A stretch of DNA of 64,000 bases from Oscillochloris sp. ZM17-4 (lineage in GTDB: Bacteria; Chloroflexota; Chloroflexia; Chloroflexales; Chloroflexaceae), in the NCBI RefSeq assembly GCF_019599295.1, contig NZ_JAIEWN010000017.1:30067-94066 (forward strand), given 5' to 3'. How positions within the stretch are numbered: position 1 is the first letter of the stretch; every line of letters starts with the position of its first letter. The notes beneath the pieces were generated by a model, which was not told the DNA's origin, did no database searches, and saw only the letters and a list, made by a program, of their open reading frames with translations. This document shows positions 44,034 to 51,829 of this stretch, in pieces. The translations under genes were made by a program, and so were the position numbers.

Positions 44034-45062
44034 TTGCGCATTCTTCGAAACGTTTCAGATGAGTTCTGGTGGGAGGTGGCGCGGAAGTGTAGCTATGCCA
44101 CCTTCTACCAGACACCGATCTGGAAGGAGTTGGCAGAGCGCTCTTTCCCTGACCGCTACCGTAATGAGACATTCGGTGCGATCTTGCCGAGCGGGGTGCA
44201 TGTCGTATTCCCTATGATGAGCACACGGCGGCTAGGCCCAGTACGCTGGCTTGAATCTACCTTTGCGGGGTGTTACGGCGGATTCATCGCGGATGGGCCC
44301 GTCTCTTCTGATGAGGCGACAGCGATCTATAAGCATGCGTGCGCCTCCTCGACATACTCGTTCTATGTCCTCGAGAACCCGCTGGGGCCTCAACTCCCAG
44401 ATGCGATCAAGCCCCAGCTGAACCTCGTGGTCAGTGAAGACACGTATGTCATCACGCTAGATGCCGACTTCGACACCCTCTTCGCGCGCTTCAGCCGTAG
44501 CCGACGAGCCGCCTATCGACGCGGGATCAAGAAGGGGGTCAAGGTTCGCTTGGCGACCACACTTGATGACTACCGGGCGTACTATGTGAGCTATCGGGAC
44601 GCGGTTGCACGTTGGGGAGAGGACGAGAACTACGGTTATCTGTGGCCCCTGTTCGAGCAGATCTACCAGCTGAGCCAAAACCACCCTGAGCAGATCAAGC
44701 TCTGGGTGATGACCGTGAGCGATCAGGTTGTGGGCGGACGCCTCTTCTTCTACTGGAATCAGCAGGTGTCATTCTGGACGGGCACGGCGCATCGCGACTT
44801 CTTACACCACAATGCGATCCCTGTAGCTGACACCGAAATCTTGCGCGACGCCATTGCGCAAGGCTATCGTCACTTCGACTTCAACACGAGTGGCCTTAAC
44901 CAAGGGATGGTGGAGTACAAGCGACGCTTCGGGGCAACAGGCGTAAATGTGAATGCCTGGTATTTTGAGAACGCACTGATTACATCTGCACGATCTATAT
45001 CCAAGGGCGTGCGTACCCGACTCACATCGATGCTTCGCCCCAGAGCGTCATCTGGTGCTTAG
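44034..45062 (+). CDS. FemAB/GNAT-like acyltransferase (BioF2-like)
   Basis: A TTG at 44034 follows GAGGGGT by 6 bases; an earlier frame start would overlap the aminotransferase. The 342-residue protein has FYQTPIWKELAERS and VFPMMSTRRLG near the N-terminus. A basic helix-rich segment SRSRRAAYRRGIKKGVKVR and a GNAT-type core VVGGRLFFYWNQQVSFWTG follow. The family includes enzymes that add amino acids or acyl groups to sugars, peptidoglycan or polysaccharide. Its donor here is unknown. It lies between an aminotransferase and a glycosyltransferase gene, so it may acylate the amino sugar. Confidence 0.75.
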   Translation: MRILRNVSDEFWWEVARKCSYATFYQTPIWKELAERSFPDRYRNETFGAILPSGVHVVFPMMSTRRLGPVRWLESTFAGCYGGFIADGPVSSDEATAIYKHACASSTYSFYVLENPLGPQLPDAIKPQLNLVVSEDTYVITLDADFDTLFARFSRSRRAAYRRGIKKGVKVRLATTLDDYRAYYVSYRDAVARWGEDENYGYLWPLFEQIYQLSQNHPEQIKLWVMTVSDQVVGGRLFFYWNQQVSFWTGTAHRDFLHHNAIPVADTEILRDAIAQGYRHFDFNTSGLNQGMVEYKRRFGATGVNVNAWYFENALITSARSISKGVRTRLTSMLRPRASSGA

Positions 45063-45088
45063 CATAGTGATCTAGGGAGGCGATAAGC

Positions 45089-46123
45089 ATGGCTACCAAG
45101 AAACCTCTGTTATCTGTCACCGTCCTTAACTACAACTACGCGCACTATCTGCCAATCTGCCTGGACTCGATCCTGAAGCAGACGTTCCAGGACTTTGAGC
45201 TGATCTTGATTAACGATAAGTCCACTGATAACTCGCTAGAGGTCATCGAACCCTACCTGAGAGACTCGCGGGTGCGGCTAGTGGATCATGTCGAAAACAA
45301 AGGATTCATGCGATCCCTGATTGAGGGTGCAGATATCTCACAGGGGCCTTATATCACCGTGATCTCAGCTGATGACTGGATCCTTGAGCCGACAGCCTTT
45401 GAGCAGCAGATCGCGGTGATGGAGCGTGATAAAGAGGTCGCGTTCACGTTTACCGATTACGGCTGCTACACCAGCAACGAGACCTGCACCTATCTGATGC
45501 ACCCGGCGCCCGAGAGCTATATAAAGCCGGGGTTGGAAGCATTCAAAGACATCATCATCTCACGCTCGCCGCTGCACAGCGGTACGATCATTCGTAAAAC
45601 GGCCTATACGGAGATCGGCGGCTACGACCCAGACACGCTCTATGCGGTTGATACGAAGATGTGGGCTGGGCTATGCCTCGTCGGCAAGGTGGCCTATATT
45701 AACGAAGTGCTGTATGCCTACCGCATCCATAACCAGAACATGTCGCGGAGCAAAGAGGTTGTGCGCAAGAGCATCACCGAGGTGCTAGATCTGATCGATT
45801 GGTCGTTTGGGCTGATGACAAAAGAGCAGCGCGACTCGCTCGGCTGGCTCTATAAGAAGGCGGTACGTCGGGCGCTGGCCAGCTACACGATCCTATTCAC
45901 CTTCCAGTTCAACAATCTCAAGCTTGGCTGGTACTACTTCTGGATCGCGTTTAGGATGCGCCCAGCAGAGACACTCTTGCAGAATACTATTTTGGTTTTG
46001 CTCCTGCGCACCATTCTTGGAGCCCGCGGCTATCGCTGGTTTGAGAAGATGAAGTCGCTCTTTAGCAGCCGAACCCGCAAACGTCTGACGACCGAGGCCA
46101 TTCATGTTGGCACGAATAGCTAA
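45089..46123 (+). CDS. Glycosyltransferase, GT2 family
   Basis: The 344-residue GT-A enzyme has LSVTVLNYNYAHYLPICLDSIL, INDKSTDNSLE and VISADDWI (metal-binding DxD-type DD). A variable C-terminal half contains no strong membrane segment until about 275-300 (LLQNTILVLLLRTIL). An upstream GGGAGGCG site matches the ATG. It is in the same direction and close to the deacetylase gene, 12 bases downstream. Confidence 0.9.
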   Translation: MATKKPLLSVTVLNYNYAHYLPICLDSILKQTFQDFELILINDKSTDNSLEVIEPYLRDSRVRLVDHVENKGFMRSLIEGADISQGPYITVISADDWILEPTAFEQQIAVMERDKEVAFTFTDYGCYTSNETCTYLMHPAPESYIKPGLEAFKDIIISRSPLHSGTIIRKTAYTEIGGYDPDTLYAVDTKMWAGLCLVGKVAYINEVLYAYRIHNQNMSRSKEVVRKSITEVLDLIDWSFGLMTKEQRDSLGWLYKKAVRRALASYTILFTFQFNNLKLGWYYFWIAFRMRPAETLLQNTILVLLLRTILGARGYRWFEKMKSLFSSRTRKRLTTEAIHVGTNS

Positions 46124-46135
46124 GGTGGATTTCTC

Positions 46136-46864
46136 ATGAGTACGCTCAACCCGAGGCAGGTTGCGAAGAAGATCATCGACACGACCGGAAATGCAGTTCT
46201 TAGCCCACCCTATGGGGGCTTCGGCTTCTTTCATAACCACGGCCCGCGCAACCAGCGTAAGATCGCGCTCACATTCGATGATGGCCCAAGTAAGCCGAGC
46301 ACCACCAATCTGCTCGACGCCATGGACGATCTCAATGTGAAGGGCACCTTCTTCTGCGTCGGGATGCACGTGACGTTCCATCCCGAGGTGCTACAGCGGC
46401 TGGATGCGGCAGGGCATATTATCGGCAACCACTCAATGCTGCACGCCCGCAAGGATGGGCTCCTGCTGAACAGTGGCCCGCACATCGACGACAGCGCGGA
46501 TGCGATCGCCAAGGTGATTGGTCGTCGCCCACGGCTCTACCGCCCGCCGTGGGGATGGCTCACTCCATGGGAGGGCCAGCGCCTGACTCAGCGCGGCTAC
46601 GCAGTGATTGGTTGGGATGTGTACACCCTTGACTGGCAGACACCTGAGGTTGACAGCGATCTGATCGCGGCCGGGATTCTCCGCGATGTGCGGCCAGGAT
46701 CGATCATCCTGCTCCACGACTCCGGCGCGGTGGTGTCCGAGTGCCATAAAACAAACACCTTACATACGGTGCAGAAGATTGTCCCGCAGCTTCGCGCGCA
46801 GGGGTACGAGTTTGTCACCATCCCTGATCTCTTAGGGCTGCCAGCATATGGGCCGCTGGAATAG
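46136..46864 (+). CDS. Polysaccharide deacetylase (NodB-homology, CE4)
   Basis: The 242-residue enzyme has the NodB motifs in order: TFDDGPSKPST (catalytic and metal Asp), IIGNHSMLHARK (metal His pair), YRPPWGWLTPW, and the C-terminal IILLHDSG. All key residues are present. No signal peptide was recognised at the N-terminus (STLNPRQVAKKIIDTTG), so an inner-face or membrane-associated role is possible. It would remove N-acetyl groups from a polysaccharide or precursor. It is grouped with GT2 genes on both sides. Confidence 0.9.
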   Translation: MSTLNPRQVAKKIIDTTGNAVLSPPYGGFGFFHNHGPRNQRKIALTFDDGPSKPSTTNLLDAMDDLNVKGTFFCVGMHVTFHPEVLQRLDAAGHIIGNHSMLHARKDGLLLNSGPHIDDSADAIAKVIGRRPRLYRPPWGWLTPWEGQRLTQRGYAVIGWDVYTLDWQTPEVDSDLIAAGILRDVRPGSIILLHDSGAVVSECHKTNTLHTVQKIVPQLRAQGYEFVTIPDLLGLPAYGPLE

Positions 46865-46899
46865 GAGATACTTACCTCTCGCGTAGTGGCGCAGCTCAG

Positions 46900-47868
46900 A
46901 TGGGAGCTTCCTTGACCCATATATCAGTAATCATCCCTACCCGTAATCGCACAGCGCTTGTGCAACAGGCTATCGAGAGTGTCCTGGCGAGCTGTAGCGA
47001 GGCGCTTCAGGTAGAGATTCTGCTCATCGATGATGGGGAGAACGATGAGACCAAGCTGATCGCACATCGCTACCCGCTCAACTATCTGCGCGGCCCGGGG
47101 CGCGGCGTCTCGGCCGCACGAAATGTCGGGCTTAGGGAGGCCACCGGCAGCTACATCACCTTCCTCGATGATGATGACACCTGGCCAGCGAACAATCTCA
47201 TGCGCCAGATCAGGTTTCTTGATGAGAACCCATCCTATGGCGCGGTCTGCTCCCAAGTGGTGCTGACCGACGATGCGGGAGAGATCTGCTCACCGCCGTA
47301 CCCCAACCCGCCCTTCGCCTCCGGCTGGATGTTCAACGACTTTCTGAGCTATATCCCGCAGGTTGGCTCGCTCCTGGTTCGCCACGATATTGCGATGGCA
47401 GTCGGCGACTTCGACCCTAACCTTCAGGGCGGCGAGGATTGGGACTGGGCGCTACGCCTGGCGCGCATCTGCCAGATCGGATTTGTTGCAGAGGTGGTGC
47501 TGCACTGGCGCATGCATAACACAGCGCGCTTCGATGGCGCGGGGAACCGGCGGATAGAGGATATCACCTGGCGGCGCTACACCGATGTTATGGATGTGGC
47601 ACATCGCCATATCGAGGGCGGCCCGCCACGCAGCTGGCTGGCGAAACAGCGCATTTTGCTCAAGCATAAGGGGCACTACATCCCGCTCTTTACAAGGTAT
47701 GCGATTGGGTATGCGCGTAAGGGCAAGCTGAGGCAAGCGGCGATCTGTTACTGGCTCGCCATCCGCATCTCCCCGCTGCATATCGTAAGCAGCACTGCAA
47801 AGACAGCACTGAGGCAGCTGCAAAGCAATCTGTCTCGGCTGAGGGCTAGCGAGAGACTGCCCAGGTAG
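46900..47868 (+). CDS. Glycosyltransferase, GT2 family
   Basis: The 322-residue GT-A enzyme has ISVIIPTRNRTALVQQAI, IDDGENDETKLIAH, AARNVGLREATGSYITFLDDDDTW with the DDD metal site, and QGGEDWDWALRLA (the ED motif). A WRMHNTARFDG segment follows. It has about 90 basic and hydrophobic C-terminal residues without clear transmembrane helices. It ends the run of genes that started at 39685. Confidence 0.9.
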   Translation: MGASLTHISVIIPTRNRTALVQQAIESVLASCSEALQVEILLIDDGENDETKLIAHRYPLNYLRGPGRGVSAARNVGLREATGSYITFLDDDDTWPANNLMRQIRFLDENPSYGAVCSQVVLTDDAGEICSPPYPNPPFASGWMFNDFLSYIPQVGSLLVRHDIAMAVGDFDPNLQGGEDWDWALRLARICQIGFVAEVVLHWRMHNTARFDGAGNRRIEDITWRRYTDVMDVAHRHIEGGPPRSWLAKQRILLKHKGHYIPLFTRYAIGYARKGKLRQAAICYWLAIRISPLHIVSSTAKTALRQLQSNLSRLRASERLPR

Positions 47869-48073
47869 CCGGCGCACAAAACGTCGTAATAGCTCAGCTC
47901 GCAATGATACACGAGAGTGGCTCAGCTCCCCAAGTCCTGGCTAGAAGCCAGACACCGGGGAGTTGCTATATCCGCTGCGGTTCGCATGACAACGCAATGT
48001 ATATAGATGTCTCAGGCGAAGCAGCCGCGCCAGTTATATCAAATCTGGCAAGATACGGTGCACCTGCGGCCTC

Positions 48074-48146
48074 GTCCCTCACCCCCGCCTCGCTGCGCTC
48101 GGCACCCCCTCTCCCTTTAAGGGAGAGGGGGCAGGGGGTGAGGGAC
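48074..48146. repeat. Imperfect palindromic element
   Basis: A long GC-rich palindrome is centred on CTCCCTTTAAGGGAG with outer arms GTCCCTCACCCC / GGGGTGAGGGAC. It lies in the 472-base gap 47869-48340 with no recognised gene. It has the appearance of a dispersed palindromic repeat. Confidence 0.65.
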
Positions 48147-48179
48147 AAATGCCCACGATCAAACAGGATTTGATATTAC

Positions 48180-48218
48180 AGAAATATCCCGTAAAGCCCA
48201 GCAGCTTTAGCGCTGGGA
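48180..48218 (+). mobile_element. Solo left end of an IS200/IS605-type element
   Basis: Thirty-one consecutive bases (48188-48218) are identical to the reverse complement of 61692-61722, the left end of a 329-bp element at 61402-61730. The match extends with one or two changes to the base after a TTAC at 48176-48179. TTAC also precedes the left end of the second copy. The segment contains the hairpin CCCAGC-AGCTTTA-GCGCTGGG. No matching right end was seen before 48340, so this is probably a remnant. Confidence 0.65.
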
Positions 48219-48340
48219 GCCGTTACGCATTTCTCATCTATAGCTGATACACTTACGGTGGATCTCGAGGCGCGCAGGCCGCAGCTCTGGCGGCAGAAGA
48301 GCTGTATTTCGAGCGAGCGGATGCAGATGGAGTTAGCCCG

Positions 48341-48940
48341 ATGAGTAAGTTAGCACAGCAGGTTCGACAGGGCGTAGCGGAGCCGGCGCAACGACCGAAC
48401 TACGGCTCGATCCGGGGGCTCTGGGATAACGGGCGGGCCGTACTGCGCGCACGCTGGTACTTTCGTACCGCAACCCACGTGGGCCCACGCGTCAGACTCT
48501 GGGGACGCGCGTCGGTGCAGAACTATGGGAAGATGATCATCGGCAACCGGGCTCGCCTCGTCTCGACAATCGTCCCCCTGGAGATCGTTGCCGGGTCGCA
48601 GGGCACGCTCGTCATCGGTGAGGGCAGCTTCATCAACTACGGTTGCTCGATCGCGGCAACAGAGCTGGTGCAGATTGGCCCCAACTGTCACATCGGGACC
48701 TATGTGATCATGATGGATAATGACTTTCATCGGATTGAGCCTGAGCGGCGCACTGAGAGTCCCCCGTCGGCGCCTATCATCTTGGAAGAGAATGTCTGGC
48801 TAGGCGCACGGGTGACGGTATTGAGCGGGGTGACGATCGGGGCCGGCAGTGTCGTCGGCGCGGGCAGCGTTGTGACAAGAGATATCCCCCCGCGATCGCT
48901 GGCCGTCGGCATGCCCGCCCGCGTCATCAGGCAGATCTGA
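48341..48940 (+). CDS. Left-handed beta-helix acyltransferase
   Basis: The 199-residue hexapeptide-repeat protein has VRLWGRASVQNYGKMIIGNRARLVS and ITVVPLEIV-like strands. EGSFINYGCSIAATELVQIGPNCHIG and MDNDFHRIEPERR with the catalytic His follow. The C-terminal GARVTVLSGVTIGAGSVVGAGSVVTRDIPPRSLAVGMPARVI is standard for acetyltransferases of surface polysaccharides. It follows a mobile-element remnant and may be in its own transcript. Confidence 0.88.
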   Translation: MSKLAQQVRQGVAEPAQRPNYGSIRGLWDNGRAVLRARWYFRTATHVGPRVRLWGRASVQNYGKMIIGNRARLVSTIVPLEIVAGSQGTLVIGEGSFINYGCSIAATELVQIGPNCHIGTYVIMMDNDFHRIEPERRTESPPSAPIILEENVWLGARVTVLSGVTIGAGSVVGAGSVVTRDIPPRSLAVGMPARVIRQI

Positions 48941-49055
48941 GAGGGCGAGAGCCCTCCGTCTCCCAGGCGGAGGGAATGAGCGGCGCGCACCCTTCACCCC
49001 AAAGCAGATGACCGAATACTTGAGCGCTCTGCCCCTTTCTAGTGGAGATGCCCTC

Positions 49056-50075
49056 ATGGCCAATGTCAGCATTGTCATCCCAACCTACAATCGGATAGCG
49101 CGCCTCAAACAGGTGATCGCCGCTATCGAGCAGCAGACCTACCCGCTCGACAAGGTTGAGGTGATCATTGTCTCCGATGGCTCGACCGACGGGACACACG
49201 AGTACCTCGCAAACATCCAGACACCGCTCAACCTACGGTTTGTGCCGCAGGAGAACGCAGGCCCGGCCGCCGCACGGAACAACGGCTTTCGGAACGCCCA
49301 CAGCGAGTATGTGCTCTTCATCGACGACGATGTCGTGCCCAGCCAGCAGCTTGTCACGGAGCATATGCGGTGGCACGCCCGCCGGCCCAACCTGGTGGTC
49401 CTCGGCCCTATGCTCAACCCGCCCGACTTCACACATACGCCGTGGGTGGCCTGGGAGCAGGCAATGCTCGAAAAGCAGTACGCCGCCATGCGCCGTGGTG
49501 ACTGGGAGGCGACCGCGCGGCAGTTCTACACTGGCAACACCTCGCTACCGCGCCAGGTGCTCATCGAATCAGGTGGCTTTGATGAGCGATTCCGGCGGGC
49601 TGAAGACATCGAGCTCGCCTACCGGCTTGAGAAGCAACATGTCGAGTTCTGCTTCACGATGGACGCAGTGGGCTACCACTATGCGGATCGCAGCTTCGCC
49701 TCGTGGCTCCAGATCCCCTATGTCTATGGCCGATATGAGATTGTGTTTGGCCGAGAAGGACAGACTCATCTCTTAGCCTTCGTCCACGAGCAATTCAAAC
49801 AGCGTAACCCGCTGATACACCTGATCGTCGGCATCTGCCTCGACCGCCCGCGGCTCAGCAGTCTCGTGCAGGTCCTGACAAAGCAGATCGCCGACATTGG
49901 CTATCGGATGGGCGGGCCTGGGAAGCGGATCGCCCAGGCTGCATACAGCGCCATCTTTAACCTACGCTACTACCAGGGGGTCGCCGATGAGCTTGGCGGA
50001 CGCAGAGCCTTCTACGGCGGAGCAAGCTCCAGCGCCCTCAGTAAAACAGCTTCATCGTCATTGGATACGGAGTAG
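49056..50075 (+). CDS. Glycosyltransferase, GT2 family
   Basis: The ATG at 49056 begins directly with the family core (MANVSIVIPTYNRIARLKQVI) and has TGGAG upstream; an extended frame to 49008 is less likely. The 339-residue protein has VSDGSTDGTHEYL, NAGPAAARNNGFRNA, FIDDDVVPSQQ (metal site) and FRRAEDIELAYRL (ED motif). A Ser/Ala-rich tail ends it. The next gene starts 2 bases after its stop, so both are co-translated. Confidence 0.88.
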   Translation: MANVSIVIPTYNRIARLKQVIAAIEQQTYPLDKVEVIIVSDGSTDGTHEYLANIQTPLNLRFVPQENAGPAAARNNGFRNAHSEYVLFIDDDVVPSQQLVTEHMRWHARRPNLVVLGPMLNPPDFTHTPWVAWEQAMLEKQYAAMRRGDWEATARQFYTGNTSLPRQVLIESGGFDERFRRAEDIELAYRLEKQHVEFCFTMDAVGYHYADRSFASWLQIPYVYGRYEIVFGREGQTHLLAFVHEQFKQRNPLIHLIVGICLDRPRLSSLVQVLTKQIADIGYRMGGPGKRIAQAAYSAIFNLRYYQGVADELGGRRAFYGGASSSALSKTASSSLDTE

Positions 50076-50077
50076 CC

Positions 50078-50650
50078 ATGTTCGAGGACTTTACGCAAGA
50101 TGCCCGCCGATGGATTGAGCCAAGCAACATAAACGAGGGCGCGCCAGTGAGCCTCTGGCTCATGCTCAGGCTGCTCTTCCGCTATATGCCGCTGCGCGCG
50201 ATGGCCTGGTTTCGCTTCGGGTGCTGGTGTAAGCAGCACCGCATCCCCTACCTGCCCGGCTTCACACAGCGCCAGATCTATAGCCGCTACGGGCTAGAGA
50301 TCTTGGTGGGAGCTGAGATTGGCGGCGGGCTCTATATCGCCCACCCGATCGGGGTCGTCGTCTCGCCAAAGCGCATGGGCCGCAACTGCAGCATCATCGC
50401 GGCGGTGACCATCGGTATGCGCAACACCTGGGACTTCCCGCAGATTGGGGATGAGGTCTTTATCGGCGCGGGCGCGCGGGTGCTGGGCGCTATCACGATC
50501 GGCGATGGAGCGGTGATCGGCGCAAACGCGGTGGTGATTAGTGACCTGCCCGCCGGCGCAACTGCGGTGGGTATTCCGGCGCGGATTACGCGCATCAATG
50601 GCATGCCTGTGCCACCCCAAGAAGTGTCGCCAGAGCGGATCGGGGCCTGA
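50078..50650 (+). CDS. Serine-acetyltransferase-like hexapeptide acyltransferase
   Basis: The 190-residue protein has a helical N-terminal part (LMLRLLFRYMPLRAMAWFRFGCWC). A CysE-like hexapeptide region follows with GAEIGGGLYIAHPIGVVVSPKRMGRNCSIIAAVTIG. This AHP... arrangement replaces the classic DHG of CysE. The IGAGARVLGAITIGDGAVIGANAVVISDLPAGATAVGIPARI end is well preserved. In surface polysaccharide loci such proteins usually O-acetylate sugars rather than make O-acetylserine. It is directly linked to the GT2 gene upstream. Confidence 0.85.
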   Translation: MFEDFTQDARRWIEPSNINEGAPVSLWLMLRLLFRYMPLRAMAWFRFGCWCKQHRIPYLPGFTQRQIYSRYGLEILVGAEIGGGLYIAHPIGVVVSPKRMGRNCSIIAAVTIGMRNTWDFPQIGDEVFIGAGARVLGAITIGDGAVIGANAVVISDLPAGATAVGIPARITRINGMPVPPQEVSPERIGA

Positions 50651-50675
50651 TAACAACCGACCTATGTGGTAGCTA

Positions 50676-51011
50676 TCACTCTCCGGCGGCGTCATCCTGG
50701 AGACTCACGCGTAGCAGATCGAGCACACGCGGGAGAAGATCAGGGCGACGCTCTAGCACACTCAAAACGACCTGAAGACCATCGCTCGCGTAGACGCCCG
50801 GCAAGAAGATTGTCACAGGTCGCCCAAGCAAGCTGGCGGCCTGGATGATGGTACTCACGGACATACTGCGGGTGCCGTTCTCATAGCGAGCGATCGTCGA
50901 GCGGTCCACCCCCAGCTGCACAGCGAGATCGTCCTGTCGAAGCCCGCGTGAGAGACGGGCCGTGCGCAGGGCCGTACCAACCTGAGCGTCGATCGGAGAT
51001 GGCTCGCTCAT
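50676..51011 (-). CDS. XRE-family helix-turn-helix regulator
   Basis: The 111-residue protein has a complete lambda-repressor-like HTH (LRTARLSRGLRQDDLAVQLGVDRSTIARYENG) followed by a short C-terminal region. It starts inside the stop codon of the upstream antirepressor-like gene, so the two form a two-gene operon. The pair looks like a residual phage or transposon control unit. Confidence 0.88.
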   Translation of the reverse strand: MSEPSPIDAQVGTALRTARLSRGLRQDDLAVQLGVDRSTIARYENGTRSMSVSTIIQAASLLGRPVTIFLPGVYASDGLQVVLSVLERRPDLLPRVLDLLRVSLQDDAAGE

Positions 51012-51766
51012 AGCAGGCTCTCCTGAAGCGGCGGCAGCGCATCTGGATCATCGGGAAGATACATCTCCGCCGTGCGGCGCAACCAGGCTAGCGCGGCGTC
51101 ATACTTCGCCTCCGGCAGCGCATCATAGCGCGGCGTGCCCAGATCAATGCAGAACTGGGCGAAGAGCTTGCCAAAGATATCGCGCCCCTCGCGCAGCTCA
51201 AAACGCTTCGCGATACGCTTGATAGCGCGCTGGATATACTCGGACTGTGACGCACTCACCGGCGTGCGCTGCTGGATATCGCCCACAAGCTCTTCGACAA
51301 TGCTGATCCGGCGCTCGTGGTTAAGCTGCGACTCAACTAAGCGGCGGATATCGGCGAGTGCATCATCGACCCGCTGCTGGATCGGAGTCGCCGGCGCATC
51401 GGCACTGCGCAGGTAGATCTGGGCCAGCACATCAACGAGCTCGGTCTGGTAACGTACCAGCTTCGGGCGCGCCTCCTCACTCACCTGATGCGGCGAGATC
51501 GTGGCGAGCCAGAACGGGATGTACTTGTGGAGCAGCACCGCAATCTCACGCGCCTGACCGTCAATAGGCACGCGATCTTTTCGCAGCCCTTGGCGGAGCA
51601 CCTCGTGCCGGCGAATGCGCTCGCTCTGGCTCTTCAGGTCAAGCCCAAGCACAGCACAGATCGTACGCACTGGCACCGCCATGCCCTCGCCGGGGCGATA
51701 CACTGAGAGCAGCGTATCGCCCTCGAATGCGATCTCCTGATACTTCTCTGGCAAAAGCGGATCCAT
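51008..51766 (-). CDS. Phage antirepressor-like protein (P22_AR_N)
   Basis: The 252-residue protein has the N-terminal P22 Ant-type domain (IAFEGDTLLSVYRPGEGMAVPVRTICAVLGLDLKSQ, then LHKYIPFWLATISPHQV). A helical middle part with ERRISIVEELV and a C-terminal part typical of a binding or multimerisation domain follow. In phages such proteins inactivate the CI-type repressor. Here the partner XRE gene overlaps by four bases. It borders the large surface protein gene and may be a phage remnant or a stand-alone regulator pair. Confidence 0.82.
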   Translation of the reverse strand: MDPLLPEKYQEIAFEGDTLLSVYRPGEGMAVPVRTICAVLGLDLKSQSERIRRHEVLRQGLRKDRVPIDGQAREIAVLLHKYIPFWLATISPHQVSEEARPKLVRYQTELVDVLAQIYLRSADAPATPIQQRVDDALADIRRLVESQLNHERRISIVEELVGDIQQRTPVSASQSEYIQRAIKRIAKRFELREGRDIFGKLFAQFCIDLGTPRYDALPEAKYDAALAWLRRTAEMYLPDDPDALPPLQESLL

Positions 51767-51829
51767 CCCTGCGCCCTCTCATCCGTGCCGTAGAGTCACA
51801 AATCACCGTAGCACACACGTACGGTATCG

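Noticed and set aside
42763-44172. 469-codon open frame antisense to the aminotransferase gene
   Set aside because: It is fully covered by a gene with clear PLP-enzyme motifs; the opposite frame stays open because of high GC at third positions, and its product shows no recognisable domains.
47904-48173. 89-codon open frame in the gap after the GT2 gene
   Set aside because: It runs across a palindromic repeat and has no ribosome site or protein-like composition.
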